This document shows positions 25,528 to 35,008 of a DNA stretch of 64,000 bases, piece by piece. The first letter of the stretch is position 1. Each line of letters opens with the position of its first letter. The stretch spans positions 186,001-250,000 of the forward strand of contig NZ_PYGD01000001.1 in NCBI RefSeq assembly GCF_003014535.1, written 5' to 3'. The translations under genes and the position numbers were made by a program. Origin of the DNA: Taibaiella chishuiensis (GTDB lineage Bacteria; Bacteroidota; Bacteroidia; Chitinophagales; Chitinophagaceae). The notes under the pieces were generated by a model. It did not search any database. It was not told the origin of the DNA and worked only from the letters and a program-made list of their open reading frames with translations.

Positions 25528-28500
25528 CTACCTGCCGATCGTATTGAAATATTGTGTAAACGAACGCGAAGCCATCGTACGGTTAATGATATTGTTGAGC
25601 AGGCTCCAGTCAAAATCGCGGTTGTTATCCACCGCAAAATACAGGGCATATACTTTGGTATCGGGCTTACCGATATTGGCTGCCTGCTGCAGGTCTTTAT
25701 TGGCAACCACTACAATCAGCCTTCTCGAGTTTTTGGCGCCCGAGCCCTGTTCGTTGATGGTACCCGTTTTGGCATAGAAATAGTAACCCGGGTGTGCACC
25801 GCGCAACCCGCCTATGGCATGGGCTGTACCGCTTCCACCGTAGATCACATCGTTCATACCCTTAAACACACCGGCGGCCAGGAATTGATTAAAGGGATCG
25901 TTGCCCTGCCAGGTACTGTCTGCCTGCCAGGGTACAACGGCGGCACGCGCCGGCAATACATGCAGGCTGGTATTCCTGTTTTGCGTAAACAGGGCCGTAT
26001 ACATCTGCAGCATCATAAACGGCGACATCTGGTAGGGATAACCGCCCAGGGTCGCGGTCTTCAGGCCCAGGTTAAAGTTCTGCTCCGGATCGGGAAAAGC
26101 ACGCTGGCCCTGCAGGAAGCTGGATTGCTCGGGGAAGCTCCACAGGAAGTTACTGCCTTTGTTACGCGACAGCATCGCGTAAAGCGTACTGTCTGCAATG
26201 TTGACGCGGGTATAGGAGTTACGCGCATAACCGTTTTCGTCCATATCGCTGGTATGCAGTTTCAGGTTGCGCTCCAGGCCCAGGGCCAGTACGGAATGCT
26301 CGTTGCCGAAATAGCTTTTCTTCTTTTTCGCCTCGTAATTGGTAAGCGGCCAGTTGCCGTTGCGGTTGTTATAATTGGGCAGGTAATATACGCCGCCGTT
26401 AAACTCGAATACGGGATAACTGTTGTTGGCCCCGGCCTGCCCGCTCAGTACGTTTTTAAGACTTACGGTGTTATTCTTCACAAAAGCCGATTTAGGATAC
26501 GATCCCAGGAAGATAATGGCCGACTGGTAGAAGTTGCTGGATACTTCGATAAACTTATCTACACCCAGCAAACCGGCGCGATAGTGATCGTCGTTCTCCC
26601 AGGGTTTGCGCAACCGGAAACCGCCGTAGTTGCTGTACGCGCCCTGGTCGGGAGCACGCATGTACAGGCTGCCCCAGCCCGCGTTTACCTGCGAGGCCAC
26701 AGCCGCCATGGTTACGGGTTTGATCGACGATCCGGGTCCGAGGTGCATCGACATCAGGTTGCTATTGCCCCACTGGTCGCGCTCGTTGCGGATATTGCTG
26801 AAAAAGAAATGCCGTTGCTGCAACCTGTTGATCGAAGCCTTATCGTTGGGATCCAACGGGATTCGGTTGCTTACAAAATCGTTCATGGTGCTTATATTGC
26901 CATTGCCATCGGCGGCAATCACGCTGAACTTAAAGCGCTTGTTGGCCCGCGCCGTATTGCCATACGTGGCATCGACCATACGTTGCACATCCTCCACCAG
27001 TGTATAATCCAGGCTTATGCCTACATGCCGCTGCAGCATACTGTCGGCGGTGTAGGCATTCCGTACCGCATTGGCAAAATGGTACATCCAGAAGTTATTG
27101 CCGCGCTGCGGATACAGGATTTCATAACCGCCGTTGATCCATTTATTTACGGCAAATACATTGCCGGCATTGGCAAAAGCGATTACCGACTTGTTACCGC
27201 GGCTGTTGATGCTGACCACATCTTCGCTGGCGCTGGTACTGGCATAGGCTGCAGACAACTGTTTTACCCGGCTGCCGCCCGGCCGCGATACAAAGAGTTC
27301 GCCTTTGCCGCGCTCCGAAGCTTCCAGACCGATGATACCGATATCATCCTTGGCTTTTACAAACCAGCCGGCTGGCAATACCGCCATACGGATACCCGAT
27401 GCCGCATCATAGCGGCTATAAGGCAGGGGCACTACGGTACGGTTGTTGTTGTAATCGATATGTGCCTGGGCGGTCAGGTTGGTCCAGGCTTCCCGCACCG
27501 AACCATTCCACACCTTGCGGTTCTCCACAGCAGGCAACTCGAGGTACAGGTGTTCGTTGTACAAGGCCGTATACTTGTCGTTGTCGTAGATCATGTACAA
27601 GGGATTGTCGATACGCAGGGCGCCCGAAGGCTTTTCCACCAACTGGCGGAAAATACTTTTGGTATAATTATCCTTCAGCGAATCGTCGAGCAAAGCCTCG
27701 AAGCGTTTATCTTTTTCCAGGGTACGGATCAGGCTGGTATAGGTATATTTTTTATGCTTTGCATCAAGGCTGTCCTGGATCTCGTACAGCACGGCATTCA
27801 GGTCGCGGTTGATCCAGGTTTTGGTTTTTTCTACGATAATGGAAAAGTTATTACTGCTGAGCTCGTTCGACTTAATCGTGGTTAAGGCAAAACCCGCTAC
27901 CAGGGCCGTAAAGAAGGCATAACGGGCAAAGTTGTTCTGCAGTTTCAACTGGTGCGAACGGTAAGTTTCAGGCTGTTGCGTCAGGGTTATGCCAAACAGG
28001 ATCAAAGGCAATACCACGCTGAGCTTACTGGTAAGACTCAGGAAGGGGAAATCCTGCCCGAAGAATACAAACCTGTTGGTGGCCGTCAGCCATACAAACA
28101 AACTGATGGTAAAGAGCAGCAGCAAAGGCAACACACCGGCATAAGAACGGTAGTTGAGTTTAAAGTAATGATTGTCGGTAAGCCGGTACGAGATCAGGTA
28201 CAGGATCAGGGGCAGCAGGGTAAGCACCAGCACCAGGTACATGGTAAAGTTGCCGAGCTCGCCGATCACGAACCTTGCGATCACCACATCGCGGGTTTGT
28301 GTATTGTAATCGACGCCTACTTTGGAATAAGGCCTCAGGTTGATCACTGCATTATTATCGTAGGGCTTATTGATATACGAGTTAATGAACCACTGGTTTT
28401 CGGCCGTCTCGATGATCTTCCGCGTCTGGAAGGAAGAGAAGGCGTTTTGCGCCAGCAGTTCGCTGATGGGCTGGTGGATAATGGAAGCGCGGAACTGTAC

Positions 28501-31026
28501 ATGTTTAATGGCACCGGTAGCCTTGGCTTCGATCAGGTTGCGCGTAGGCGGCACCACGAGCAGCAGGGTGAATACCGCCAGCACTGCCGTAAGCGCCAAC
28601 CGTATTTTTGCATATTTCCGGTAGAACAGCCACAAAATGATACAGGGCACGAACAGCACCAGCCACAACACTACGAGCTTATACGTGATCAGGTAATAGA
28701 ACAGCGACTTGAACGAAAGTATGGCCAGGTATACCACCAGCGACAGGATGCCGTATACCCAGTAATTATTGGGGCGGAACAACATATGCTGCAGCTTTAC
28801 CTCCCCCGAGTTAAAGGGCTTCTTCAGGAAATTGAGGAAGATGTTCTTCAACAGGATGAACAAGGTAAACAGGATCGCAAAACCCCGGTCGGTAAGGGCA
28901 AAGTACAGGATGGTAAGCAGGGTGATGAGGAATACCGGGTTGTTGATAAAGTAATGCAGGTAAGCCTTGGCCCGTATATAAAATCGCGATTCGCCCGGCT
29001 TTACCCACTCCGCATCAAAGCTGAAATACTTATTGGCCAACATGGCAAAATAACAATAACCGACTACAGGTACAATGATCGCGGTAACCCGGATCAGGAC
29101 TTCGAGGTGTAATATTTTATCGTTGATAAAATACAATACGGTACACAAGCCAATAAACAACGCATAACCGGTGTTGATGCGCTTCATGGTCTTCAGGTTC
29201 CATTGTTCGGCCGGCGCCCAGATCACGCTACGGCCCCTGGCCGCTACATAACGGTAGGCCGCCAGGATAATGAGGAAGAGATACACCCAGATAAGCGTAA
29301 GCGGTACCGGTAAACGGATACCCCAGCGATAATCGAAATTAAGGATCGTGTTTTCCAGTTCGTATTTCGAAATATTTTCCAATGGAGGAAAGGTAGCCAG
29401 GCGCCAGTACAGGATAAAGCGTACGATAAGCAGGGCATAGATTACCGTGAAAATAACCGGCTCGATACGCACCAGGCTCTTACCCGGGAAGAAGATGAGC
29501 AACACGGTAAAGCCCAGGTAGATCAGCAGGGCAAACAACAGCAGCTTGCTGTAATGAAAGCCGTTCTGTGAAAAGTCGCGGATCGCAAAGAGGTATTGCA
29601 CTTCGCTATCCGACGACTGCAGCCGGAAGCGGTTATTCGATACTTTGTAATAGACATTATTCCGGTTATGGTCGGAAATACCGGCCTGCAGCGCCACATT
29701 GGGGCCCTGCGACAGGTAATCGATACTGGCATTGATGGTATGATCCGTACCCAGGTTATAGTTTTTAAAAAAGAAACCTTCCTTTAATTCGCTGGCAATG
29801 ATATTCTCGTTGTTGTTGGAGATAAAGCGCAGGTTGCGGCTCCCGGTCTGCTGCTGGGCTTCCGGACCGGATAAGAGGTAAGCCGGCGGATAATCGAACA
29901 ACAGCGCCAGGCTGCTACCCGAGGCCGAGGCATCATAGTCGGCATTATTTACGGTACCGAAATAGGCTTTCTCATTCACGTTATGAAAACCGATGTAGAA
30001 CTTACGGCCGGCGGCCAGGCTGGCGCTGTTGCTCACCTGGGGCTGCACGGCCTGTCCATCGGCAAAAAGCTGGTAGCGGTTGGCTATAAAATCCTGTGCA
30101 GGAAATACGGTGTAATAGCGCTCCGTACCGTTGTAATTGGCCAGCAGGTAACTCTCGCCCAATTGGCGCAATAAGTATTCAAGCACCAGGTAACTTTCGT
30201 TTTGCCCCGAGGAAAAACTCCTGCCATTCAGCAACAGGTTGTACAACAGTTTACCTTCTTTCAACTCCCGGTCTTCCACCACCAGGTGATCCGAGTAAGG
30301 CAGTGTTATATTCGCCTCCTCGGCCAGCCGCGGGTCTTTCGACTCCACACGGATATCATAGGTCATTTTCTTGCCGCGGCCACCACGCAACATATCCATA
30401 AAACCGCGTTCCTGCTCCTGCAGCGATACCTCCAGGGTATTGAGCCCGTTGGAGATCTTAAAGCTGCGGTTAAACCCTTTGGGAAAAATATTATTCAGTG
30501 GTGTATACACTTGTTCCTCCTCCGTTGCCCCGAATACCGGCTGGTAAAAATCGCTGAACCGGAGACTCACTTCCGCATCGCCCTTCCGGGTAATGTCCAG
30601 CCCGCCATAGGTATTGAAGCTGTCGCGGGAGGCCTGGGTCAAACTAAGCGTCTTGCGAAAGGTAATGCCCGTATTGCTGATACCGTGATAGTCGTTGTTC
30701 AGGAACCAGGGATGGCTGCCCGATGGGTTGGTGGTACGGCTGATGCAGATAACGCCGCTGACAAACACCGTGGTCAGCAGGGCAAAGGACAGGATTACTT
30801 TATACTTTTTGATTACGGCTGCCGCTCCGGCCCGCACTTCATCGGAAACGTCGACGGCATTGGTCTTCTGGTAAATAATATTTTCGATATTGACCTGCAG
30901 CACATAGTAAACCAGGCAAGCCACGATGGCGATGCTCAGGAACCAGCTGATGATACTGCCAAAAAACAGGTTCAGCAATATGATCGCCAGGGCAGGCAGG
31001 ACAAGATATAGACCTTTTAACCTCAT
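25528..31026 (-). CDS. Giant SEDS-like / penicillin-binding transpeptidase fusion protein
   Basis: 1832 aa. Residues 1-85 contain two or three membrane helices. About 90-490 is a large periplasmic domain. About 495-1030 is polytopic. Its last part resembles RodA/FtsW: TRDVVIARFVIGELGNF (D913 aligns with the essential SEDS Asp of TDFIFAVLAEELG in RodA) and GQDFPFLSLTSKLSVVLP (990-1007), equivalent to the PLPLVSYGGS region. After a tether, the C-terminal 450 residues form a transpeptidase domain with all three catalytic motifs: S1433-S-I-K1436 in PGSSIKP, S1496-S-N1498, and K1753-TGT in YAKTGTINE. The LDYTLVEDVQRMVD segment before them matches PBP entry strands. Thus one chain may polymerise and cross-link peptidoglycan. 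The PBP call is firm; the SEDS call is moderate. It is the third gene of the operon. Confidence 0.85.
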   Translation of the reverse strand: MRLKGLYLVLPALAIILLNLFFGSIISWFLSIAIVACLVYYVLQVNIENIIYQKTNAVDVSDEVRAGAAAVIKKYKVILSFALLTTVFVSGVICISRTTNPSGSHPWFLNNDYHGISNTGITFRKTLSLTQASRDSFNTYGGLDITRKGDAEVSLRFSDFYQPVFGATEEEQVYTPLNNIFPKGFNRSFKISNGLNTLEVSLQEQERGFMDMLRGGRGKKMTYDIRVESKDPRLAEEANITLPYSDHLVVEDRELKEGKLLYNLLLNGRSFSSGQNESYLVLEYLLRQLGESYLLANYNGTERYYTVFPAQDFIANRYQLFADGQAVQPQVSNSASLAAGRKFYIGFHNVNEKAYFGTVNNADYDASASGSSLALLFDYPPAYLLSGPEAQQQTGSRNLRFISNNNENIIASELKEGFFFKNYNLGTDHTINASIDYLSQGPNVALQAGISDHNRNNVYYKVSNNRFRLQSSDSEVQYLFAIRDFSQNGFHYSKLLLFALLIYLGFTVLLIFFPGKSLVRIEPVIFTVIYALLIVRFILYWRLATFPPLENISKYELENTILNFDYRWGIRLPVPLTLIWVYLFLIILAAYRYVAARGRSVIWAPAEQWNLKTMKRINTGYALFIGLCTVLYFINDKILHLEVLIRVTAIIVPVVGYCYFAMLANKYFSFDAEWVKPGESRFYIRAKAYLHYFINNPVFLITLLTILYFALTDRGFAILFTLFILLKNIFLNFLKKPFNSGEVKLQHMLFRPNNYWVYGILSLVVYLAILSFKSLFYYLITYKLVVLWLVLFVPCIILWLFYRKYAKIRLALTAVLAVFTLLLVVPPTRNLIEAKATGAIKHVQFRASIIHQPISELLAQNAFSSFQTRKIIETAENQWFINSYINKPYDNNAVINLRPYSKVGVDYNTQTRDVVIARFVIGELGNFTMYLVLVLTLLPLILYLISYRLTDNHYFKLNYRSYAGVLPLLLLFTISLFVWLTATNRFVFFGQDFPFLSLTSKLSVVLPLILFGITLTQQPETYRSHQLKLQNNFARYAFFTALVAGFALTTIKSNELSSNNFSIIVEKTKTWINRDLNAVLYEIQDSLDAKHKKYTYTSLIRTLEKDKRFEALLDDSLKDNYTKSIFRQLVEKPSGALRIDNPLYMIYDNDKYTALYNEHLYLELPAVENRKVWNGSVREAWTNLTAQAHIDYNNNRTVVPLPYSRYDAASGIRMAVLPAGWFVKAKDDIGIIGLEASERGKGELFVSRPGGSRVKQLSAAYASTSASEDVVSINSRGNKSVIAFANAGNVFAVNKWINGGYEILYPQRGNNFWMYHFANAVRNAYTADSMLQRHVGISLDYTLVEDVQRMVDATYGNTARANKRFKFSVIAADGNGNISTMNDFVSNRIPLDPNDKASINRLQQRHFFFSNIRNERDQWGNSNLMSMHLGPGSSIKPVTMAAVASQVNAGWGSLYMRAPDQGAYSNYGGFRLRKPWENDDHYRAGLLGVDKFIEVSSNFYQSAIIFLGSYPKSAFVKNNTVSLKNVLSGQAGANNSYPVFEFNGGVYYLPNYNNRNGNWPLTNYEAKKKKSYFGNEHSVLALGLERNLKLHTSDMDENGYARNSYTRVNIADSTLYAMLSRNKGSNFLWSFPEQSSFLQGQRAFPDPEQNFNLGLKTATLGGYPYQMSPFMMLQMYTALFTQNRNTSLHVLPARAAVVPWQADSTWQGNDPFNQFLAAGVFKGMNDVIYGGSGTAHAIGGLRGAHPGYYFYAKTGTINEQGSGAKNSRRLIVVVANKDLQQAANIGKPDTKVYALYFAVDNNRDFDWSLLNNIINRTMASRSFTQYFNTIGR

Positions 31027-31061
31027 CGGAATAGTTTATAGGGGATAGCGCAACATAAAAG

Positions 31062-31087
31062 GCCGGCAGCCAGGACGACCGCCGGCA
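31062..31087 (-). other. Intercistronic hairpin in the SEDS-PBP operon
   Basis: GCCGGC at both ends of a 13-base loop (31063-31087) lies in the 66-base gap between the coiled-coil gene and the 1832-aa gene. There is no T run after it on the minus strand, so it is more likely an mRNA-stability or processing element than a terminator. Confidence 0.45.
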
Positions 31088-31092
31088 GTATC

Positions 31093-32205
31093 TTACAGGT
31101 TTTTGATCCTGTATCCCGACAATATGGTGTCGTCGAGACCGGCAGAGCCCTGCTCATGCAGCAGGTCGGTTACCGTTCTTATATTTTTAGGGATCTTATC
31201 TTCCGGCGTAGTACGGTCTATCTCGGTTACCGCCACTTCGGCGCCGGGTGCTTTCTGGTTAAGCAGGTAATAAATATTGGCTTCGTCGAAGGCTTGTTTC
31301 TTCGCGATCTTATACCGGGTAAGGCTACTGAAATGCATCGCCATCTTCAGCACCGCCTCCAGTGTATCCTTACGCGACCCGCTTTCTAGCGCTTCGTGCA
31401 TGGGCGCCACCAGCTTGCGGAAGGCCTCATTGAAATAGCTGCTGTCGAAACTGCGGTTTACGTTCAGCTTCTTTTCCAGGTCGGCATGAGTGGCCTGGAG
31501 TTGTTCCAGTTCGGCCAGGGCAGCGGCCAGTTCCTGTTTTACTTTTTTAAGTTCTGCAGCATTGCCCTTCGGCTCTTTACCGGCGGCGGCAACGGCTACA
31601 GGCTCCGGGTCGGCTACGGGAGCGGCTTCCGGCGCTTTTTTGTTTTTTACCAGCATACGGGTCAGTAAGGCGCTTACCAGGGCCACGCCCAATGCGGCCA
31701 GCAACAGGGTCATCCAATTGTCTTTCCAGAGGTTGCCGCCATCGTCGGCAGCAGGCGTCTCGTTTACACCGCCGGCCTCGCCGCCGTTATTGTTCGCAGT
31801 TTCGTCGACGTTTTCATCCGGACCGCCATTATAACCCTCGGGTACGATCATCAGCTTCTTACCGGCAAAGGTATTGGCCTTATTGATCAGCTTTTCGCCG
31901 GCCAGCAGCGAGCGGTCCAGGTCATGGTATTCTTTATCGATACGCGCGGCATCTACTTTTACCAGGCGCAGCAGGCGTTCATTCTCTGCCGAGCTTTTTA
32001 AACGCAGCAACTGGCCTTCGCTATGCAGCGGGAAGGTGGCAGCGGTAGCGCCGCTCTGCACTTTTACTTCTTTGCCTTCGTTAACGATGGTTATGGCGGC
32101 CGTATCCTTGTAACCGTTAATGCGCCAGTGTTGCGCAGTTACGAACAGGGGACCGGTACAAAAGACAAGCAGGGTCAACAGGAAGTTTTTCATCGATGTC
32201 CGCAT
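31093..32205 (-). CDS. Exported membrane coiled-coil protein of unknown function
   Basis: 370 aa. The N-terminus is a signal peptide (NFLLTLLVFCTGPLFVTAQ); translation may instead start at ATG 32193, four codons on. Residues about 25-160 are periplasmic and include a helical segment (LLRLKSSAENERLLRLVKVD) and an Asn/Gly-rich linker. A membrane helix follows (MTLLLAALGVALVSALL, near 166-182). The cytoplasmic side begins with an Ala/Pro-rich stretch, then a coiled coil (ELKKVKQELAAALAELEQLQ, near 215-250) and a helical C-terminal domain. The gene begins 7 bases after the ATPase stop. The topology, with both periplasmic and coiled-coil cytoplasmic parts, would suit a link between the cytoplasmic ATPase and the SEDS-PBP protein; this is inference. 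Confidence 0.75.
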   Translation of the reverse strand: MRTSMKNFLLTLLVFCTGPLFVTAQHWRINGYKDTAAITIVNEGKEVKVQSGATAATFPLHSEGQLLRLKSSAENERLLRLVKVDAARIDKEYHDLDRSLLAGEKLINKANTFAGKKLMIVPEGYNGGPDENVDETANNNGGEAGGVNETPAADDGGNLWKDNWMTLLLAALGVALVSALLTRMLVKNKKAPEAAPVADPEPVAVAAAGKEPKGNAAELKKVKQELAAALAELEQLQATHADLEKKLNVNRSFDSSYFNEAFRKLVAPMHEALESGSRKDTLEAVLKMAMHFSSLTRYKIAKKQAFDEANIYYLLNQKAPGAEVAVTEIDRTTPEDKIPKNIRTVTDLLHEQGSAGLDDTILSGYRIKNL

Positions 32206-32211
32206 TTTGTT

Positions 32212-34833
32212 TTAAAAGTATAAAGGGTTTTGCCCGGATGAATTATCGTTACCGGAGGTATTGCCGGAAGCCGGCGTTACCGGGCCGGCGGACGGTTCGG
32301 GTACAATATCGTCGCGCTCCAGGCTGTTCAGGTATTTCTCGTCGATATAATTCGGGAACAGCGAAGGCACCACCAGGCTCAGGTCGTTATGCTCCGTATC
32401 GTCGATCACCTTCATCGGTGCAATGCTGTCTACGATACCGTTATGCTTGCGGCGTATGTAATAACCCTTATGCGTAAACTCCACGTTCGCTTCATAGTTG
32501 ACGCCCGGTTGACGCTGGAAGATATCATTGCCCGCAATACGGTATGTCTTCGACCCGATCAGGAACTGGCTGGTTTGCAGTTTGTCGAAATTAAGGTTAT
32601 TATCGAAAGCGAGTACTTTCTCTACTTTATCAAAAGTATTGAGGTCGTTGAAAAGCCTTGCAAACAGCGACTTCCGGCTGATCACCGGTTTCTTTTCAAC
32701 CGGTGGCGCCGCTACCGGTTCATTGCTTTCCGTGCCAAAGATCAGCTGTATCGGGTAACCCGTCATCTCGGCATTCAGCCGGATCGAGTTATTGAATACG
32801 CCTTTGATACAGATATCTTTCAGTTCATTACTGCTCAGCAGGTTGATCTGCTCTTCGCGCACGCCCAGCTGCTGTACCAGGGTCTCCTTCATTTTTTCAA
32901 CCAGCGGCTTAAACATAAAGCTGCGCCCGGTAAGGATAATGCCTGCACAGTTAAAGTCTTTCTTGTTATCCTTGATCAGTTTAAGATAACTTACCGTGCT
33001 GCCCGCGATAAAGTCGCAGGTCTCGCCGATATAGTTATAGAAGTCGGCCACATTCTCGATACCGTTCAGCAGGCTGATCAGGGTATTGATGCCATCGCCG
33101 AATTCGATCAGGTCTTTAAAACCGATATCCCCGCTCTTCGCATTGTCCCAGGTGCCGCGCACCTGGGCCTTTACATTGGCGCCTTTGTAGTTAAACTTCA
33201 GCCGCTCCAGCTCCGAATACAGGTTGTTTTTCCGTTCGAGGTCGTCGCTGGTCAGTATGCGCACCACTTTATCCTTGATGTATTTGATACTCGACTGGCT
33301 GGTATGCGCCGTCTGCCGGATATAATGCAGCAGCGTTTCGAACACCGCATAGGTAATCATATTGCCCGCACCCGAAAAACCGTTACGGTATACCGGTTTC
33401 AGGTCGAAGATATTGCCTTTGCCTGTACGGATAATAGAAAAGTCGGTGGTACCCTTACCGGAATCGATAATGATATAATCGCGGTCTTTCTGGATCTGCG
33501 TATTGTTCTTGTTGATGTAGCCGATAAAGGAGGCATCGCTTTCCGATATCGTCAGCACTTCCCAGGCCAGTATCTTATCACGGTATTCATTTTCGCTCAG
33601 CTCCTTAAAAATATTGTTGAGCTGGTGCTGGATATAATTGATATCGTTGGTATCGTAGATATTGGGCACCAGCAGCATCAGTCTTATATAACGGGTCGCA
33701 TTGTTGTAACGGATAAACTCTTTTTTCAGGAAAGAGGCAATCATCACCTGCAGGATGGTATTATACACCTTCTGCTTGATCTCGCTCAGCTTGATGGGAA
33801 TACCATAACCCTGTTTTTCGATCTCGAAGCTGATCCCGTTCAGCAAGTCTTCGTGTTTATGAATGATCTTCAGGTTGGGCAACTGGTGGAACTTCTGGCG
33901 GGTAAGTGTATTGAAGCCATCCTTCGTGTTCACCAGCATTTTCAGGTTGTCTTTTACATCCTGGATAAATACTTCCTTGTCGATATCCTCGTAATGGCCC
34001 GACAACTGTTCTTTAAGGAAGAAAAGCGATTTATAGAAATTCGTATTCTTCTCTTCCTGGTAAAAGTCCACGGTTTCGTTCTGTTCGAGCCAGCCATTGC
34101 TTTTATGGAAGGAAACGATATTGCGGAACAGGTTTTCGATCTCCGGTTTTTTCTCCAGCAGGTTAAAGTCGTTCGTATACCGTTTTACGGCCATCTGGCT
34201 CGATTCCGAACCGAAGTCGAGCGCGATACCGATAAATTGCGCAGGATGGGAAAGATACAGGTCGATGTGGCTCGAATAGCTTTGCTGGTTCACTTCCAGC
34301 ACCACGCGTATGGTCAGTTTGTTCTGGTCAAACAGTTCCTGGTTGATTTCGCGGATCTGGCGGCTCTTTACGCTGATGGCATGCCGGTTGGCTTCGAACA
34401 TAAGCGCCAGGTGGCTGTTGGCATGGCCCAGTTGTTCATTGCGTTCGGTAACCGGTGTAAAAACTTCTTCCTGTTGTACTTTGGCTTTGGGCTTAAAGTC
34501 TTCCAGGTCCTCGTAGCTTAGCTTTTCTTTGGGGGCAGCCGGCTCTTCGGGTGTATTATTGATGTATAGGGGAACGGCCTCGAACAGGCGCAGGGTCACG
34601 ATCCCGTTCATAAAGGTGCATTCGGTTTCGATCTGTTGCAGGGGTATATCGCGGCTCTGCTCTACAAAAGTCTTGATCGTGTTTTCCCGCAGCAGGGTCA
34701 GCAGGTTAAAGCTCGTAAGACTTGGTACTTCTATGATATAACTGTTATTCCGGGTAGTACTGTATTGCTCCACCAACTCCAGCAGCATTTCCCTGCGGTC
34801 GTTAATGATGATCGGTAAGGAGTAAAAGTTCAT
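32212..34833 (-). CDS. Hsp70/actin-fold ATPase-like protein
   Basis: 873 aa, cytoplasmic, no signal or membrane helix. The ATPase core of the actin/Hsp70 superfamily is visible: phosphate-1 loop ALDFGSESSQMAVKRY with D206, phosphate-2 loop IIIDSGKGTTDFSIIR with D457, and the adenosine motif GIILTGRSFMFKPLVEKM starting at 631. The N-terminal 200 residues and the C-terminal 180 residues match nothing I know, and the spacing between the two phosphate loops (250 residues) is longer than in DnaK or MreB. It heads the six-gene operon that encodes the SEDS-PBP fusion, much as MreB or FtsA serve canonical SEDS-PBP pairs, so a scaffolding or regulatory ATPase is plausible. Alternatives: a distant SrfB-like or chaperone-like protein. 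Confidence 0.82.
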   Translation of the reverse strand: MNFYSLPIIINDRREMLLELVEQYSTTRNNSYIIEVPSLTSFNLLTLLRENTIKTFVEQSRDIPLQQIETECTFMNGIVTLRLFEAVPLYINNTPEEPAAPKEKLSYEDLEDFKPKAKVQQEEVFTPVTERNEQLGHANSHLALMFEANRHAISVKSRQIREINQELFDQNKLTIRVVLEVNQQSYSSHIDLYLSHPAQFIGIALDFGSESSQMAVKRYTNDFNLLEKKPEIENLFRNIVSFHKSNGWLEQNETVDFYQEEKNTNFYKSLFFLKEQLSGHYEDIDKEVFIQDVKDNLKMLVNTKDGFNTLTRQKFHQLPNLKIIHKHEDLLNGISFEIEKQGYGIPIKLSEIKQKVYNTILQVMIASFLKKEFIRYNNATRYIRLMLLVPNIYDTNDINYIQHQLNNIFKELSENEYRDKILAWEVLTISESDASFIGYINKNNTQIQKDRDYIIIDSGKGTTDFSIIRTGKGNIFDLKPVYRNGFSGAGNMITYAVFETLLHYIRQTAHTSQSSIKYIKDKVVRILTSDDLERKNNLYSELERLKFNYKGANVKAQVRGTWDNAKSGDIGFKDLIEFGDGINTLISLLNGIENVADFYNYIGETCDFIAGSTVSYLKLIKDNKKDFNCAGIILTGRSFMFKPLVEKMKETLVQQLGVREEQINLLSSNELKDICIKGVFNNSIRLNAEMTGYPIQLIFGTESNEPVAAPPVEKKPVISRKSLFARLFNDLNTFDKVEKVLAFDNNLNFDKLQTSQFLIGSKTYRIAGNDIFQRQPGVNYEANVEFTHKGYYIRRKHNGIVDSIAPMKVIDDTEHNDLSLVVPSLFPNYIDEKYLNSLERDDIVPEPSAGPVTPASGNTSGNDNSSGQNPLYF

Positions 34834-34867
34834 GAGTACGGGTAATTTATAATTGAAAAATACAAAA

Positions 34868-34875
34868 CAAAAGTA
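34868..34875 (-). promoter_or_regulatory. -7 element of the ATPase/SEDS-PBP operon promoter
   Basis: On the minus strand this reads TACTTTTG, a perfect TAnnTTTG element, 34 bases upstream of the ATPase start. No clear TTTG is found at the -33 position. Confidence 0.6.
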
Positions 34876-34927
34876 AGATTAAGCCCTTGTCTTTGAACAG
34901 CAGGAGCACAAATATTTAATGCAAAAT

Positions 34928-34971
34928 AAAAGCCAAAACAAAAGCGTGGTTGCGCTCTTGTTTTGGCTTTA
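34928..34971 (-). terminator. Intrinsic terminator after paaA
   Basis: Long stem AAAGCCAAAACAAAAGCG / CGCTCTTGTTTTGGCTTT with a short loop. On the minus strand it is followed by a T-rich stretch. It separates paaA from the promoter of the ATPase operon. Confidence 0.8.
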
Positions 34972-35008
34972 CTATTCTGTACTATTGCTTGAGGTAAATG
35001 TTGCAGGA

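Noticed and set aside
25552-27885. A 777-codon ORF on the plus strand opposite the transpeptidase domain
   Set aside because: It is the antisense frame of the 1832-aa gene, which has full catalytic motifs; the shadow product has no recognisable domain and exists because of codon bias.
28260-28320. Whether the SEDS-like similarity is just generic membrane helices
   Set aside because: Not generic: the TRD..GELG segment and the later DFPFLSL segment occur in the right order and spacing for RodA/FtsW, so the SEDS call is kept at moderate confidence.
32389-34521. A 710-codon plus-strand ORF opposite the ATPase gene
   Set aside because: Antisense shadow of the 873-aa ATPase gene; no domain, no promoter, and composition is that of a reverse frame.
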